From NCBI GenBank assembly GCA_950295325.1, contig OX485804.1, positions 67,990,033-68,054,032 of the forward strand: a stretch of DNA of 64,000 nt, given 5' to 3'. The DNA comes from Polytrichum commune. Its lineage: Eukaryota > Streptophyta > Polytrichopsida > Polytrichales > Polytrichaceae. Under the pieces are notes generated by a model. That model was given only the letters and a program-made list of their open reading frames with translations. It was not told the DNA's origin and ran no database searches. Both the position numbers and the translations under genes were made by a program. Each line of letters opens with the position of its first letter. The stretch's first letter is position 1. Shown one piece after another: positions 51,901 to 63,300 of the stretch.

Positions 51901-54900
51901 AAAACTCTACTAATATGGTGTTGTGTTTGTTCTCTTGCTCATCCATTGCTTTGAATATAGCACAAAACACACTTTACGAAATCATATGTTTCGATTAGCC
52001 TCATTACAAAAGTTTTATACTTGTTGGATTCAACATGACGTTTAGTGCCTAAATGCATCTACTTGATGTCCCCAAACAACTAGGTCATTTTGAGTAAACG
52101 TTAGACAGACTCAAACTGAAGAGAAGATCATCATTGAACAAATGGATCATGTATAGAATATCTACGAATTAATAGCGATTACATGTATGGTACATTTGAG
52201 CAGGAGAACACTATGTGTTGAATTTTTGACAAAAGGTATTCGGTTTTGAATAACAGAGTCACGGGGCAAATATTCCTGGTTTATGCTCCAGTTTTATCCA
52301 TCTCGTTGATCTTGCAGGTTATTCCTTGATCTTCTCTACTGTATTCAACATAAAGAACCCGAGATTATATTGATGAGAATGGTCTGACTTACTTCCCTTC
52401 ACCTCTCCTCTCCAATGTCACGTAACATTAGTTGTTCTTTAAATGGGATATCCTCTTTGAAAATTCTTATTTTAAGACTTCAAAATGAGTTATCACACAT
52501 CACGTACAGTAGTTCAAAAAAACAGAAAATCTATAGTATGATATTCACCATTATGTATCTATGGATCGCTTAGATGAGTAAAGTTTTCTCACTACAGTTA
52601 TCTTGAATGCCCCTTGAATCATAATAGGCAGTGAAAGAGGAGGCACAGATTTGGCAGCATCACGCGCTGATGAATCTCGCTGCATAAATAAATCTTTGTC
52701 TATGTTGAACGAGGTAAATTGCATGTTCTTACCTCCAAGCCAATTCTCATGTCACCGATTTGTTGCATCGTAATAATTGATCTATTTGTGAGAGAAGTTA
52801 TTGTATTGACTGATGAAATTGCAGTGTTGAATTAACCGAGAGATACAAGCCGAATGCAATTGACATTTCTCTTGTGATTGTAGGTGATCCTAAGCCTTTC
52901 CAAGAATACATTCGTGTCGTATAGAAACTCAGTCCTGACATGGCTACTTCGAGATTCATTTGGCGGCAACAATAAAACATATATGGTTGCAAATATATCT
53001 CCAACAGAGCAGGTTCAAAATGAAATCCCCAAAATATATTAAAAGATACCATACTAAATTTCTCAAATATCCATATTCATTTATTGCATGTTTACTTTAA
53101 AACATGTTGTAGAGATCCTCATATGTTATGATGGATTTTACTAGCTTCAATGAGCACCGTCCACTTTTTGAGCCCGTTGAAATAAGGTAGATTGAGCCCA
53201 AGGTTCTAAATTCCGTTGGATATTGTATGTGTGGCAGGATTTGCGAGAGAGCGTGAATACACTTCGTTATGCTACGAAGGCAAATAAAATACAAAGCAAC
53301 CCACATGTTGTTGAGGCAGATCCACGAAATAGTCTCATCTACAAGCTGAAAGAAGAAATCTGCACTTTGCGCTATTTGTTAGCTTCTTTCTCGACCGACA
53401 AAAATAATGGAACCCCTGCTCCATCCGTTCATACCATTCCACAAATCGCAGAGGTGCAATCTTTGTTGCTCTATTTTCTTTGTAAACTTCCAAATCTTTG
53501 TAGTCAGGCAATATGTGGATGAAAACTATGTTTTCCAGGAATAATCCCCTCTTTCCACAAGATAATTTCAGGCATATAGGACTATAACTACAACCTTTAC
53601 TCTCTCGAAATCAACGCAAAACAGAGTTACTTCTGAACTCACATATTTTATGACCAGAATATCCTATGCAGGCATGCCCACAGGTCATAGACAACTTAAA
53701 CAGAAGGGAGAACGATGATATTGAATTGTGTTGCCTTGAGCCAAGTACAATAACAAGTGTTCCCAGGGTGTCACCCGTAACAACACCTCCAAATACTCCA
53801 CAAAGCCCGGTCCATGAATTGATGTGCGCAAAAGAAGGAACCATCACAAAATCCACTTCAGTCTTCAAGGCGACGATGGCAAGTTATGCCATCAACAACA
53901 TGAATCAGAGGACTTTAGAGCTTACCAACAGATTAACAGCTTTCTCACAGCATCGGCCAAGTCATCTAAGCCTCCAAGCAACTCCATCCCAAGGAAGTGT
54001 CAATCGAGTTGTTTCTTCCATTACCACATATACAAAGAGTGCACATGCCTCAGAAATGCCTGCCATTTTCTTTAACATACGTCCAAATGCTCAACCAAGT
54101 AGTGCAACACAAGAAGACACTTTTGAAGATGCTGAAGAAGAACTTGACAAGGTAACGGATGCAGGATGTCAAGTGGATTGCACTATGTGTGGATTGACCC
54201 AGACTGTTGAGCAAGGGAACAATACACAAGACTGTGGATTGGCTTCTCTTATGATGGGGTACATAGATTTTCAAAGTCCATATGAAACGGCTGAGGTGGA
54301 ACAACAAAGGCAATCAAATCATCCTGTAACTGAAGCGGAGGATGATAGTAGAATGGTTATTATTGAAGGAGGGCAATCTACTGGTTTGAGCCAATTGGAA
54401 GATGATAAACATGACAAATCCACGCCTCAAATACTGGCAACTCAAGTTGAGGAGCAACAAACCCCTAATGTTGGTGCTCCAATAATAACTAGTCCTAAAC
54501 AATCAACAATGTATATTAAGTGTGGCCAGACAACTTCACGTAAGAGAAGTGTTGCAGATATGATGCATCAGACGAAAGGATTTCGATGCATGGATGATTC
54601 CCGTGGCATCATAGAGCAAGAGTTCCTGAGAAATGTCAAGGCCACTGAGGTGGGACACCGACCTATTCCTGACATTCCCGATGCTAGCAACCAAATCAAA
54701 TGGGATCAACTGGCAAATATGGGTTCTGGACATCATAGTACAGTCAAGGAATCTGAAGATATGGATATTAAGAGAGAAAGTGATGCAACTCAGTTGGGAA
54801 ACCCGATGGTATGGATGGACTTTGGCACATCTTTTGCTGCACATAAGGTTCCAAATAATAATTTTGAGGCAGAAAGTGGAGGGCAATTGATGACTATGAA

Positions 54901-57877
54901 AAGGTGCGTACCAACTAATGTCTCCCCTCACGTGCACCTAAATGACTGCGGAGCACATGTTGAAGGTCATCGAATCCCAGGGATTGAGGCTGGGGTCTCT
55001 AATGTGGGCCACCAAATAGAATTGGAGGAGTGTGGAGGAATCGGTGCAGGTCATCAGAGTGACTTGAGAGAATGCGGGGTGATTGGCATTTGGGATGAAA
55101 CAGTCCCCAAGGATTTTGAAAATACAAAAGTGGGTCAAGTTATGGTGGAAGATTGTAGGCGAGAGCAACCAAATTCTAGATTTGTAGATGGGGGGCAACA
55201 AATTACACACAAAGGCCATGGAGTTGTTGATGTGGAGAATCAAACTTACCTCAAAGATTGCGGGGCACGTGATATTGGGCTCCAGACCTTTTGGAATAGC
55301 TTTGGGGCGTCCGATGCTGGTCACCAAGTTACTTTGAAAAAATGTGGAGCCATCGATGTCGGACACCAAGTGACCTTAAAGGATTGTGGAGCACTTGATG
55401 TAGGACAACAAATTACCTTGAAAACCTGTGGAGCTATAGATGTGGGGTATCAGATTAGCTTGAAAGATTGCGGGGCACTTGACATTGGCCATCAAACAAC
55501 CTTGAAGGAATGCGGAGCCAATGATGTTGGACATCAAACTACACTTAAGGATTGTGGAGCGGCAGACGTAGGACACCAGACAATTATAAAAGAATTTGGA
55601 GCTGCAGATTTTGGGCAACAGATTGTTTGGAACCAATTTGCATCCTCTGATGTTGGACATCAAATTCCAGCGAAATGTTTTGGCGTTGTCGATGAGGGGC
55701 ACCAAACTACCCTCAAAGATTGTGGGGCACGTGATATTGGGCACCAGAGTTCTTGGAATGACTTTGGGGCCTCTAATGCTAATCACCAAGTAACTTTAAA
55801 GAAGTGCGGAGCCATTGATGTAGGCCACCAAGTTAGTCTGAAAGCATGCGGGGTTGTTGACGTTGGATATCAAATTAATTTGAAATACCGTGGGGCAATC
55901 GATGTTGGGCACCAAACAAGTCTTAAAGATTGCAGAGCAAGAGATGTTGGCCAACAGATCACGTTACAAGATTGTGGAGCAGTCGATGTGGGACATCAGA
56001 CAACTTTGAAGGAATGTGGAGCTACAGACGTCGGACATCAAACAACCCTTCATGATTGTGGAGCTTCTGATGTAGGTCAACAAACCGATGTCGATGGGTT
56101 TGGAGCAATCGATTTTGGGCAACAAATTGTGTGGAACGAGTTTGCAGGCGGGGATGTTGGATGCCAAATAACTCTGCAAGATTGTGGGGTTATTGGTGCG
56201 ACACATCATGATACGTTAAAAGATTGTGGGAGGAATGATATTGGGCACCAAACCCTTTGGATAGATTTTGGGTCCTCTGATGCAAGTCACCAGGTGAGCT
56301 TGAAGGACTATGGAGCCATTGATGCTGGCAATCATGCAACATGGGAAAAATACGGAGTAATCGATGCAGGACATCAGACTAACTTGAAAGGTTGCGAAGC
56401 TACTGATGTTGGATACCAAATTACTTTGAAAGATTGTGAAGTCGTTGATGTTGGACACCAGACCGTAATGAAAGAGAGTGGACGTACAGACTTAAGGCAT
56501 CAGACCACACATAATGATTGTGGAGTTGCCGATGTGGGACAACAAACCATCTCCGGTAAATTTAGGTCAACTGATGTTGGGCACCACATTGTATTGAATC
56601 ATTGTGCATCTGCAGATGTTGGCAACCAAGTTTCATTCAAAGATTGTGAAGGTATTGATGTTAGCCATCAGATAGTATGGAATGAGTTTGGGTCCACCGA
56701 TGTGGAAAATCAAACCGTTCTGGAAGAGTTTGGTACTATTGATGTAGCCAATCGAGCTACCTTGAAAGACTGTGGAGCATCGGATGTAGGGTACCAAACT
56801 ATATGGAATGAGTTCTGGTCCTCTGATATTGGGCAACAGATCACTTGGCAAGATTGTGGAGCCATGCATGTAGGGCATCAGACCTCTTTGAAAGATTGTG
56901 GTGCATCTGATGTCGGACATCAGATCGTCTGGAATGAAGTTGGCTCATATAACATGGGCCATCAAGTCATCTTGAGAGATTGTGGAGCAATGGACAAAGG
57001 CCACCAAACCATTTGGAATGAGCTCGGGACCTCGGATGTTGGGAATCAAGTTTCCTTGCAAGTTCTCGGAGACCTCAACACCGAAAATCAGTCGACCTCA
57101 ACAGACCACTATGCTAATGACGTCGGGAACCAAATCACGTGGAACGAGCTTGGGGTTTTGGATGTTGGGCTTCAAATTACATTGCGAGAATGTGGCGCCA
57201 TCGACGAGTGTCAACAAATAACTTCAGAAGATTTTCAAACAACTACAGAGTCTAGACATGGGATTGTTTGGAATGATTCCAAAAGCCTAGATGCTTGTAA
57301 CCAGATTACATTGAACGAAAACGCATGCCTTGACACAAGACACCGAATGAATTTAGAAGATTATAGAGCAACTGATGCGGGACATCGGGTCTGTTGGTCA
57401 CAATTTGGGTCTTCTAATGTTGGACACCAAAGGTACATGAGAGAATGTGGAGTGATTGATGTTGGCCATCAAAGCACTCTTCATGGTTGCCACGCAACTG
57501 AGGTGGGTATTCAAAGTAGTGTAGGGGACTGTTGGACAAAGGAAATTCAACAACAACGTTTCTGGCACACAACGTGGTCTCTTGATGTTGGGTATCAAAC
57601 TACTTGGAATGATTTTGGAGTCGTTGAAACTAGCATTCAAATCGTACCAAAAGAATATGAAGAAATTGATATGGCAATCCAATATGATCAAATAGGCACA
57701 GATGAGTGCAGCCAATCATCAAACTACCATCATCCTTTCGATGCAAGGCACCAACCTCCTTGCAGTGAAACTGGTTCCAACGATACAATTTGTGAACCAA
57801 CAGACTCGGATAACCAAATCACGTGGAGGGACAACAAGATTGCTGAGGCAGGTAATCAATGTACTTTGAGGGATTGA
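48924..57877 (+). CDS. Kinesin-3-like motor protein with 14-residue repeat tail
   Basis: A microtubule motor. Thirteen exons join in phase to 2,021 aa if the frame ends at 57877: 48924-49101, 49350-49438, 49639-49701, 49887-50012, 50220-50336, 50496-50573, 50817-50891, 50977-51618, 52257-52317, 52628-52713, 52884-53012, 53238-53453, 53672-57877. Seen: a Ser-rich leader (1-89); motor from [10 protein letters not shown] (90-99), P-loop GQTGSGKT (196-203), SSRSH (443-447), DLAGSE (474-479). [16 protein letters not shown] and [18 protein letters not shown] are close to kinesin-3 signatures as I recall them. About 132 low-complexity residues (262-393) are inserted after the IRDLLS strand. No FHA domain follows the motor; the tail is instead a long repeat array. 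The start codon is uncertain. A donor at 57852 would bypass the stop and extend the protein to about 2,370 aa through 58916-59988. Confidence 0.85.
54645..57877 (+). repeat. 42-bp / 14-residue coding tandem array (~75 units)
   Basis: Translated units follow [DE]-[CF]-G-A-x-D-[VI]-G-[HQY]-Q-[TIV]-[TS]-[LW]-[KN]. About 47 well-kept units run from 55256 to 57240, with decayed units on both sides. A higher-order period is visible: the unit DCGARDIG...QTFWN at 55256 recurs as [14 protein letters not shown] at 55718 (462 bp, 11 units) and as [14 protein letters not shown] at 56222 (504 bp, 12 units). A WN-containing variant unit recurs within each block. The frame is unbroken throughout. Confidence 0.9.
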
Positions 57878-58915
57878 AAGAATGTCATTGTTAGACCAAT
57901 AACAAAGCCGAGTTGTTGTGGGCAACGAAAGTTTTCCACCAAATCATGTGGCACAGCAGTGGGTCTTATCATGTGGGCCCTCCAATCAATTTATAGGATT
58001 GTGCAGTGTCGAATGTCAGCAATCAAACGGTGCGGGAAGAGTTTGGATACCTTGATGGATTGAGCGGGACTTGCACGTTAAAAGATTTCCCAGGGATCAG
58101 TGCACGTCAATAATACCCATATTGAGAGTACTGGGCAAGATAAAATCAGGCCACCAAGTGTCATCGTAAAACATTGAAGGGTTGTGTACCGGACCTGGTG
58201 GATGAGTGTATCTATTGAGTGGCATGGTGCAAACCGTCAAACCTCTGATAGCATCATACTAAAAAGAGAATGATTGTCATGAGCACCCAACAGGTCCCAA
58301 CACAGGATTGAATGTGCAAGGTGGACTTGATAAGGATCCACTAACTCTCAAGTCAATTTTATAAAAAAAAGTCCCACTTAGGTTTGATTCATGTTTAATA
58401 ACTGAAGCAGAGACACAAAGTGGACTTGCAGGATGGGACACAACCTGGAGGAATGTGGATACGGAAACAAGTATCCATGAGACATGTCTCTCAACACAAC
58501 AAAGGATCTCAAGTATGGCAAACAACAGCATGCTCCAAAAATGCTCAAGGTTCGGGACGGAGCAACAGCTTCCTGTCCTGAGATCATGTAAGTCACCACT
58601 GTGACCACAATGCTGTAACAAAGAGATAAGAGGCCACAGGATTATATTTTATCATAGAAGTAAGCACGACAGGAATGGAATTTAGACACCCATAGAGATT
58701 TATCCACCAGGAGTTTCTGATGGTTAACCTGGAGTACCATGGGAACTTGGAGCTATAGGTGCATGAAGGTAGATGTATCCAAACAAATCTGGAGACTTTT
58801 CTCCAAAGTAACAAGCTGCCACATCATAAAATTTGTAATTTACGCTTTTTGAACTGTTTTTCCCAGAGAGCCTTCAAAACAGCATTCTTCTTGCCACTCA
58901 CTGTAAATGATGCAG
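57852..58915 (+). other. Candidate phase-1 intron carrying decayed repeats
   Basis: The donor reads GAGGCAG|GTAATC and the acceptor GATGCAG|GTCAGG. Splicing joins G and GT into a glycine codon and keeps frame into a long open exon. Both sites fall in the D/E-A-G-x-Q part of the repeat. The interior still encodes broken repeat units (for example DCAVSNVSNQTVREEFG near 57997), shifted in frame and interrupted by stops, so it looks like former coding sequence. Confidence 0.55.
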
Positions 58916-59988
58916 GTCAGGTTCAACACATTAATTTCCAAAAGGGAGACTGGAACAATCTTGATGGCCAAATTTACTCAGAAGAACAGACTATGCTTGA
59001 TAGGGGTGTTCAAACAAATACCTCAATGAATGGAGTCCAGGCGATTGATGGGTGCACTTGCTTTGATTATAAGAATGAGGAATCGGCTTCACACTCCAAG
59101 TGCAGCAATTCTCCAAGGATCGGACTGACCCTCTGCATTCTTTGGCTATATTTACAGGGTATTAACAAGATGACAAGATACAGGTCTCAAAAGAAAGTTC
59201 ACAAAACAGTACAAACTGCAGGAGAAACAAGTCCAGACTTCTCATATGACCACCAACTTCAATTATCAAAACCTAACAACTGCGCCCTTGGCAACTTTGG
59301 GAGCCAAGAAAGCAAAAACATATCTCCCATCTCTAGCCTGACACTAACCATCTCCTCTGTGTGGATCCTCTTCAAGCTATCTAGTGCTGCCAGGGAAACG
59401 GAGGTGACAAGAGGACAAGTGACTAGAATTGAGTTTGTTCCCATAAATCACCAAAGGGGTCTTGCAACTGCAGCTCATAGCCAAAGAGTTTTCATATGCT
59501 CCAGGCCTGAGCCAACTACAAATCAGCTGCAGTATACAGGAGTAGATTCGATAACATTCAGGAGCTCAACACCATTTCTGATACAACTATGTGGATGCCG
59601 TTCACTTTTGAAAGCCACCATTGTTGCAGGTTCAGGCTATGGAGCAGTAAGGAAACGAGCTTGCAAGGTTGTCTGCCACAAACCTGGAGAATGGATCATC
59701 CATTTCCTAAGGGCTGGAGTGAACCAATTAAGCTCTGGAAGGACGGTGCACCTCCAAGTGGAGCCATGCTTAGAGGAACAAGCAGAGTTCATATACATGC
59801 CGGCTGAGCGTTGTACAGGAAGAAACGGATTTGTCGTGGCACGTGTAAAGGCTGAGGCAAGAGGTAACCTCAATGGGCAACCAATGTTGAAACCCATGGA
59901 GCTTACTACAGGAGATAAGCTTGTGCTTTACAGTTCGGACTGGTCTACAACTTGCACCATGTATTTTTTCAATCTTATCACTTCATAA
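58916..59988 (+). CDS. Probable terminal exon of the kinesin-3-like gene (unrecognised domain)
   Basis: The frame is open for 356 codons to a TAA at 59986-59988. It begins GQVQHINFQKGDWNN and contains RGVQTN and GVQAIDG, echoing the D-x-G-x-Q pattern of the upstream array. The C-terminal 170 or so residues (from about VTRIEFVPINHQRG to MYFFNLITS) are rich in predicted strand-forming residues with many cysteines, and I do not recognise them. It is either the last exon of the kinesin gene through the intron 57852-58915 or a separate gene; the in-phase join favours the former. A hydrophobic stretch near 59120-59158 might be a small in-frame intron. Confidence 0.6.
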
Positions 59989-60756
59989 GAATGATGAACA
60001 TCTCCTCCGACATGCAACAAGCAACAAGCTCTGCCCAGAACAAATGCTTCCACAGGCAGCAGAGCCCAGTCTCCACGCACAGATTTAAAACACGGATTGA
60101 GCGCACAGAAAGTTGACATGGACCCATTTATCATGGACATTTCCAGCAACGAGGGGTTTCATGTCCAAGATGCCTGACCACCACCAACAGGTGTTCGAGG
60201 GCAGAAAATGACAGACAGAAATCCAAGGGCAGTGCTGAAAACCAAGAGCCTACACATCCACCATCCAAATCGCCTACTGTGAGTCCTGACTCCCCATCGC
60301 AACAATTATGCTTCAGAAATCAATACATGTGTCCACTCTCATCCCAAATACATAAATTGCAGAAAACATACTGGGAATGACAATAGCAAGCCTTCAGCAT
60401 TGACAAGTACTGGTAGACCCCTCCTAACAGGCCTTGGAATATGTTGAAGCAACTGGTCTTCAGCACTTGGGAAAGTTGATTCCAGTATGTTTCCTCGTAG
60501 TTCCGAACCCATACATCCGGTTGCTCTCGCATTAAACAGCACTGGCCCCTTTCATCGCCACTTAAAGTCATACAAAACGACTGATTTGATGTTGTAGCTC
60601 CCACTTTTAGTGACCATGAAACCAAAAAGCGGTTCATAAAGTAGCTTGAATTTTTAAATGGGAGAAGTCGTTTCCTGCTGTCCTGGCCAAATGGTATATC
60701 CTTATGGTACAACTAACATTCCATCTTCAACAGCCTTACTCATGGTTGCTGCAATT
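59989..60756. other. Probable 3' UTR and convergent intergenic region
   Basis: No supportable coding sequence. A minus frame at 60320-60712 is open but lacks any recognisable feature and probably belongs to the 3' UTR of one of the flanking genes. Confidence 0.4.
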
Positions 60757-61080
60757 TCAATCTTTTAAAGATTTTAGCAACCCTGCAACTGCCTCTGATA
60801 CTAGTCCCAGCTCTTTCCTTTGCGCCAAAATGCTCGGTGCCCCATCCTGAGCATCAAGTATATGAAGAGGACTCCCTTCAAAATCTGCCTCTTCAGTGAG
60901 AGAAGGTTGCACTTTATCTGAGTCGCATGTACCCAATTTTGGCATTGCACTTGGCTCCCATGGACCTAATTCTAATGCTGGAGCAGGTGTGGTGGAGTCA
61001 GGAGACAAGCATACCATAATCCTATAACCTTTGGATCCTGGAACAGGGGAACCATGGCAGCCAGCTGATATAAAGGCTTC
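60757..61080 (-). CDS. Candidate last exon of an unidentified minus-strand gene
   Basis: Open for 107 codons to a stop. It starts after an acceptor-like TTGCAG (complement of 61081-61086) with EAFISAGCHGSPVPG and ends LVSEAVAGLLKSLKD. Possible upstream pieces on the same strand are around 61545-61505 (LNVFVSGHSKIVASIDFQ), 61650-61590 (STEEFDEIFPWLPSK) and 61922-61830 (DFAYTAMNIPLLASNDVND). I could not join these in one frame with valid splice sites, so the gene may be decayed or my exon choice wrong. No family is recognised. Confidence 0.35.
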   Translation of the reverse strand, partial: EAFISAGCHGSPVPGSKGYRIMVCLSPDSTTPAPALELGPWEPSAMPKLGTCDSDKVQPSLTEEADFEGSPLHILDAQDGAPSILAQRKELGLVSEAVAGLLKSLKD

Positions 61081-62544
61081 CTGCAATTCCACAGGGCACG
61101 TTCAGAGTTACGTTCAGAGTTGACAACAATGAAATATACTGGAGTGATTTCACTACAAGCACTTCATAATGCAGGACAATGGAAACTAGAGAAAAATATG
61201 ATGCAGGTGTGTACTGAAAACCATTTCCTGGTTACTTCCAGTCAAGTGCTAATATAGAATTCAACCTGTTTTATCTGCAGAATATTGTAAGTTTCTGGTG
61301 TTAAACCATGTTTATCCACACCAAAATTCACAAGAGAATAGGTATGACTCCACCTCACAAGTGGCATAGAAATAAAAATCAATGCTCAGATGCAAAATTT
61401 TATGCTCTAGCCGAGTCTTAAGAGTTTGACAGATCCCAAATGAAGACTGATTCCAAAGACTGTCATGCAAAAAAAGTGAGCTGAAAAACTAGTCATAAGC
61501 AATGCTCTCTCCTGAAAATCAATTGAGGCAACTATCTTGCTATGGCCACTCACAAATACGTTCAGATCTGCAGATAGAAATGTACCTTTGATGGCAGCCA
61601 TGGGAATATTTCATCAAACTCTTCAGTGCTCTTCTTGAGGAGGCTTATCATTCTGTTCTACGAACTAAAGCCCTTGGCCAAGACAAAACGTGTCAACTCT
61701 CCGGTCACCATCTATAACAGCAGACTTTCCAGTCACTGAGCATTACAGAGCCAAACTCCTCTCACAGTTTATCCATTACAAGTAAAGCATGACACAAGAC
61801 TTAAGATGCAAAAAGAACGTGCCTGCAAGATGGCCACCAACAATCTGGCAAGAACTGCATCATTAACATCATTTGATGCAAGGAGAGGGATGTTCATTGC
61901 AGTATAAGCAAAGTCCTGCATGTTCCGATTCCAACTCCAGATTAGACACAACAATAAATGCATCTAGGCCATTTACAAGAGCTGCTGATTGAGAAACCTG
62001 CCTCTATGTATGTACGTGGCTCAAGTGCAAAAACACACTAAAGTGCTCCACATCAACTACAAAATCTAAGAGCATGATAACATTTTTGGAGATTGACACA
62101 GCTTAAGCCAGTACTTTGTCCCTCTCCTTGTCAAGTACAGGCCGTGTCTTCGGACAATCGGCTACTAAATGATTTATCTGCTGATTTGCTTCAGCTTGTC
62201 ATGCCTTGATATCGCCACTGCTTGACGTGCTTGCGGGTTTAAGCCCACGTTAAATTGTGAGATGTAATGTCTTGTACACTACACTAATCTCTCAAATTTG
62301 TAAAATAGTGTGGTGTTCTCTTATGGAGTATACCACATTAAATCAATCAAGATAACTAAACTAGTTACAAAAGTTGGAAATGGTGAATCCCACACTAAAC
62401 AGAAGAAAGGGTGTAGTGCTTTAAGCTGCTCACCAAGACTGCTGCAGCCGATGCTTAACAACTAAATAAAGCGCCATGTTGTGTACGGGCCCCCTAACAC
62501 CGCAATTTGCTGCCATCCAACGCCTGTAATCCACATATCCTCAA
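61081..62544 (-). other. Possible upstream exons of the unidentified gene
   Basis: Several short protein-like segments occur on the minus strand, listed with the 60757-61080 exon, but they are separated by stops and lack a consistent splice chain. Nothing else is recognised in this stretch. Confidence 0.3.
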
Positions 62545-63300
62545 ACATCTTCACAAAAATCTATCACACCAAAACATGACTTTGCGGTTTTCCGCCCCTT
62601 CCAATTCCTATTTGCAGGGTATCTCATCTCTACACATCATCATCAAACGCAACATGTGACGCAAAACTCTCGGTGAAAAAAATGCTCTTGCTTCCTCTTC
62701 TTCTCTCTTCTCACCATCTTCACGAAAATCACTACCGCTTCCTCTTTTTCTCTCCAAATCAGCTTCACAAAGTTCGATCACATCGGAGCATTACTTTGCG
62801 GTTTTCATCCCCTTCCAAATCCTACTTACAAAATCTCTAATGTCCACGGATCATAATATCAAACGCAACATGTAACGCACAACTCTCGATAGAACATAAA
62901 CTACCGTTTCCTCTTCTTCTCTTCACATCATCTTCGCAAAAATCTATCACACTATCGTAGGGTGCCATCTGGTTCGACATAAAATAATTCTTTGCTTGAA
63001 GAAAATTGAAATGTATCATATGCACATTGGTCAAAACGTATTGAATCCTACGTGGAAATTCCCTTTCGGCACTCAAAGTGCTGAACCCCACATTATCTAC
63101 AGTACTTCGCGGTATTCAGCCCTTCCATTTCCTACTTACAATATCAAAAGCAACATATGAGGCAAAACTCTCAACAGAAAAAAAATTCACCTCTTCTTCT
63201 TCTCTTCACATCATCTTCGCAAGAATCTATTGCAGTGCCCTCCGACATTTGCGGTGTTTCGGCCTTCCAAATCCTAGTTGCAATCTCGCTCAGCTCCACG
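62545..63300. repeat. Degenerate tandem repeat (3-4 units, 140-310 bp spacing)
   Basis: Units begin near 62578, 62791, 63103 and 63243 with (A/T)CTTTGCGGT-like sequence. They continue with CCCTTCCA(A/T)(A/T)TCCTA, CAAA(C/A)GCAACATGT, GCA(A/C)AACTCTC, TCTTCTTCTCTTCACATCATCTTCGCAA and end with AATCTAT(C/T). Spacing varies because of internal insertions or deletions. Confidence 0.6.

Noticed and set aside
54050..56920. Repetitive minus-strand frames opposite the 14-residue array
   Set aside because: They arise because the 42-bp unit is open on both strands; the plus frame joins an intact kinesin motor in phase.
54645..57877. CRISPR-like periodic array
   Set aside because: The period is 42 bp with no invariant repeat/unique spacer structure, the whole unit varies in codon fashion, and the context is a eukaryotic coding exon.
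60320..60712. 130-codon minus-strand open frame
   Set aside because: It lies in a probable UTR, has no domain, and does not join in phase with the candidate exon at 60757-61080.
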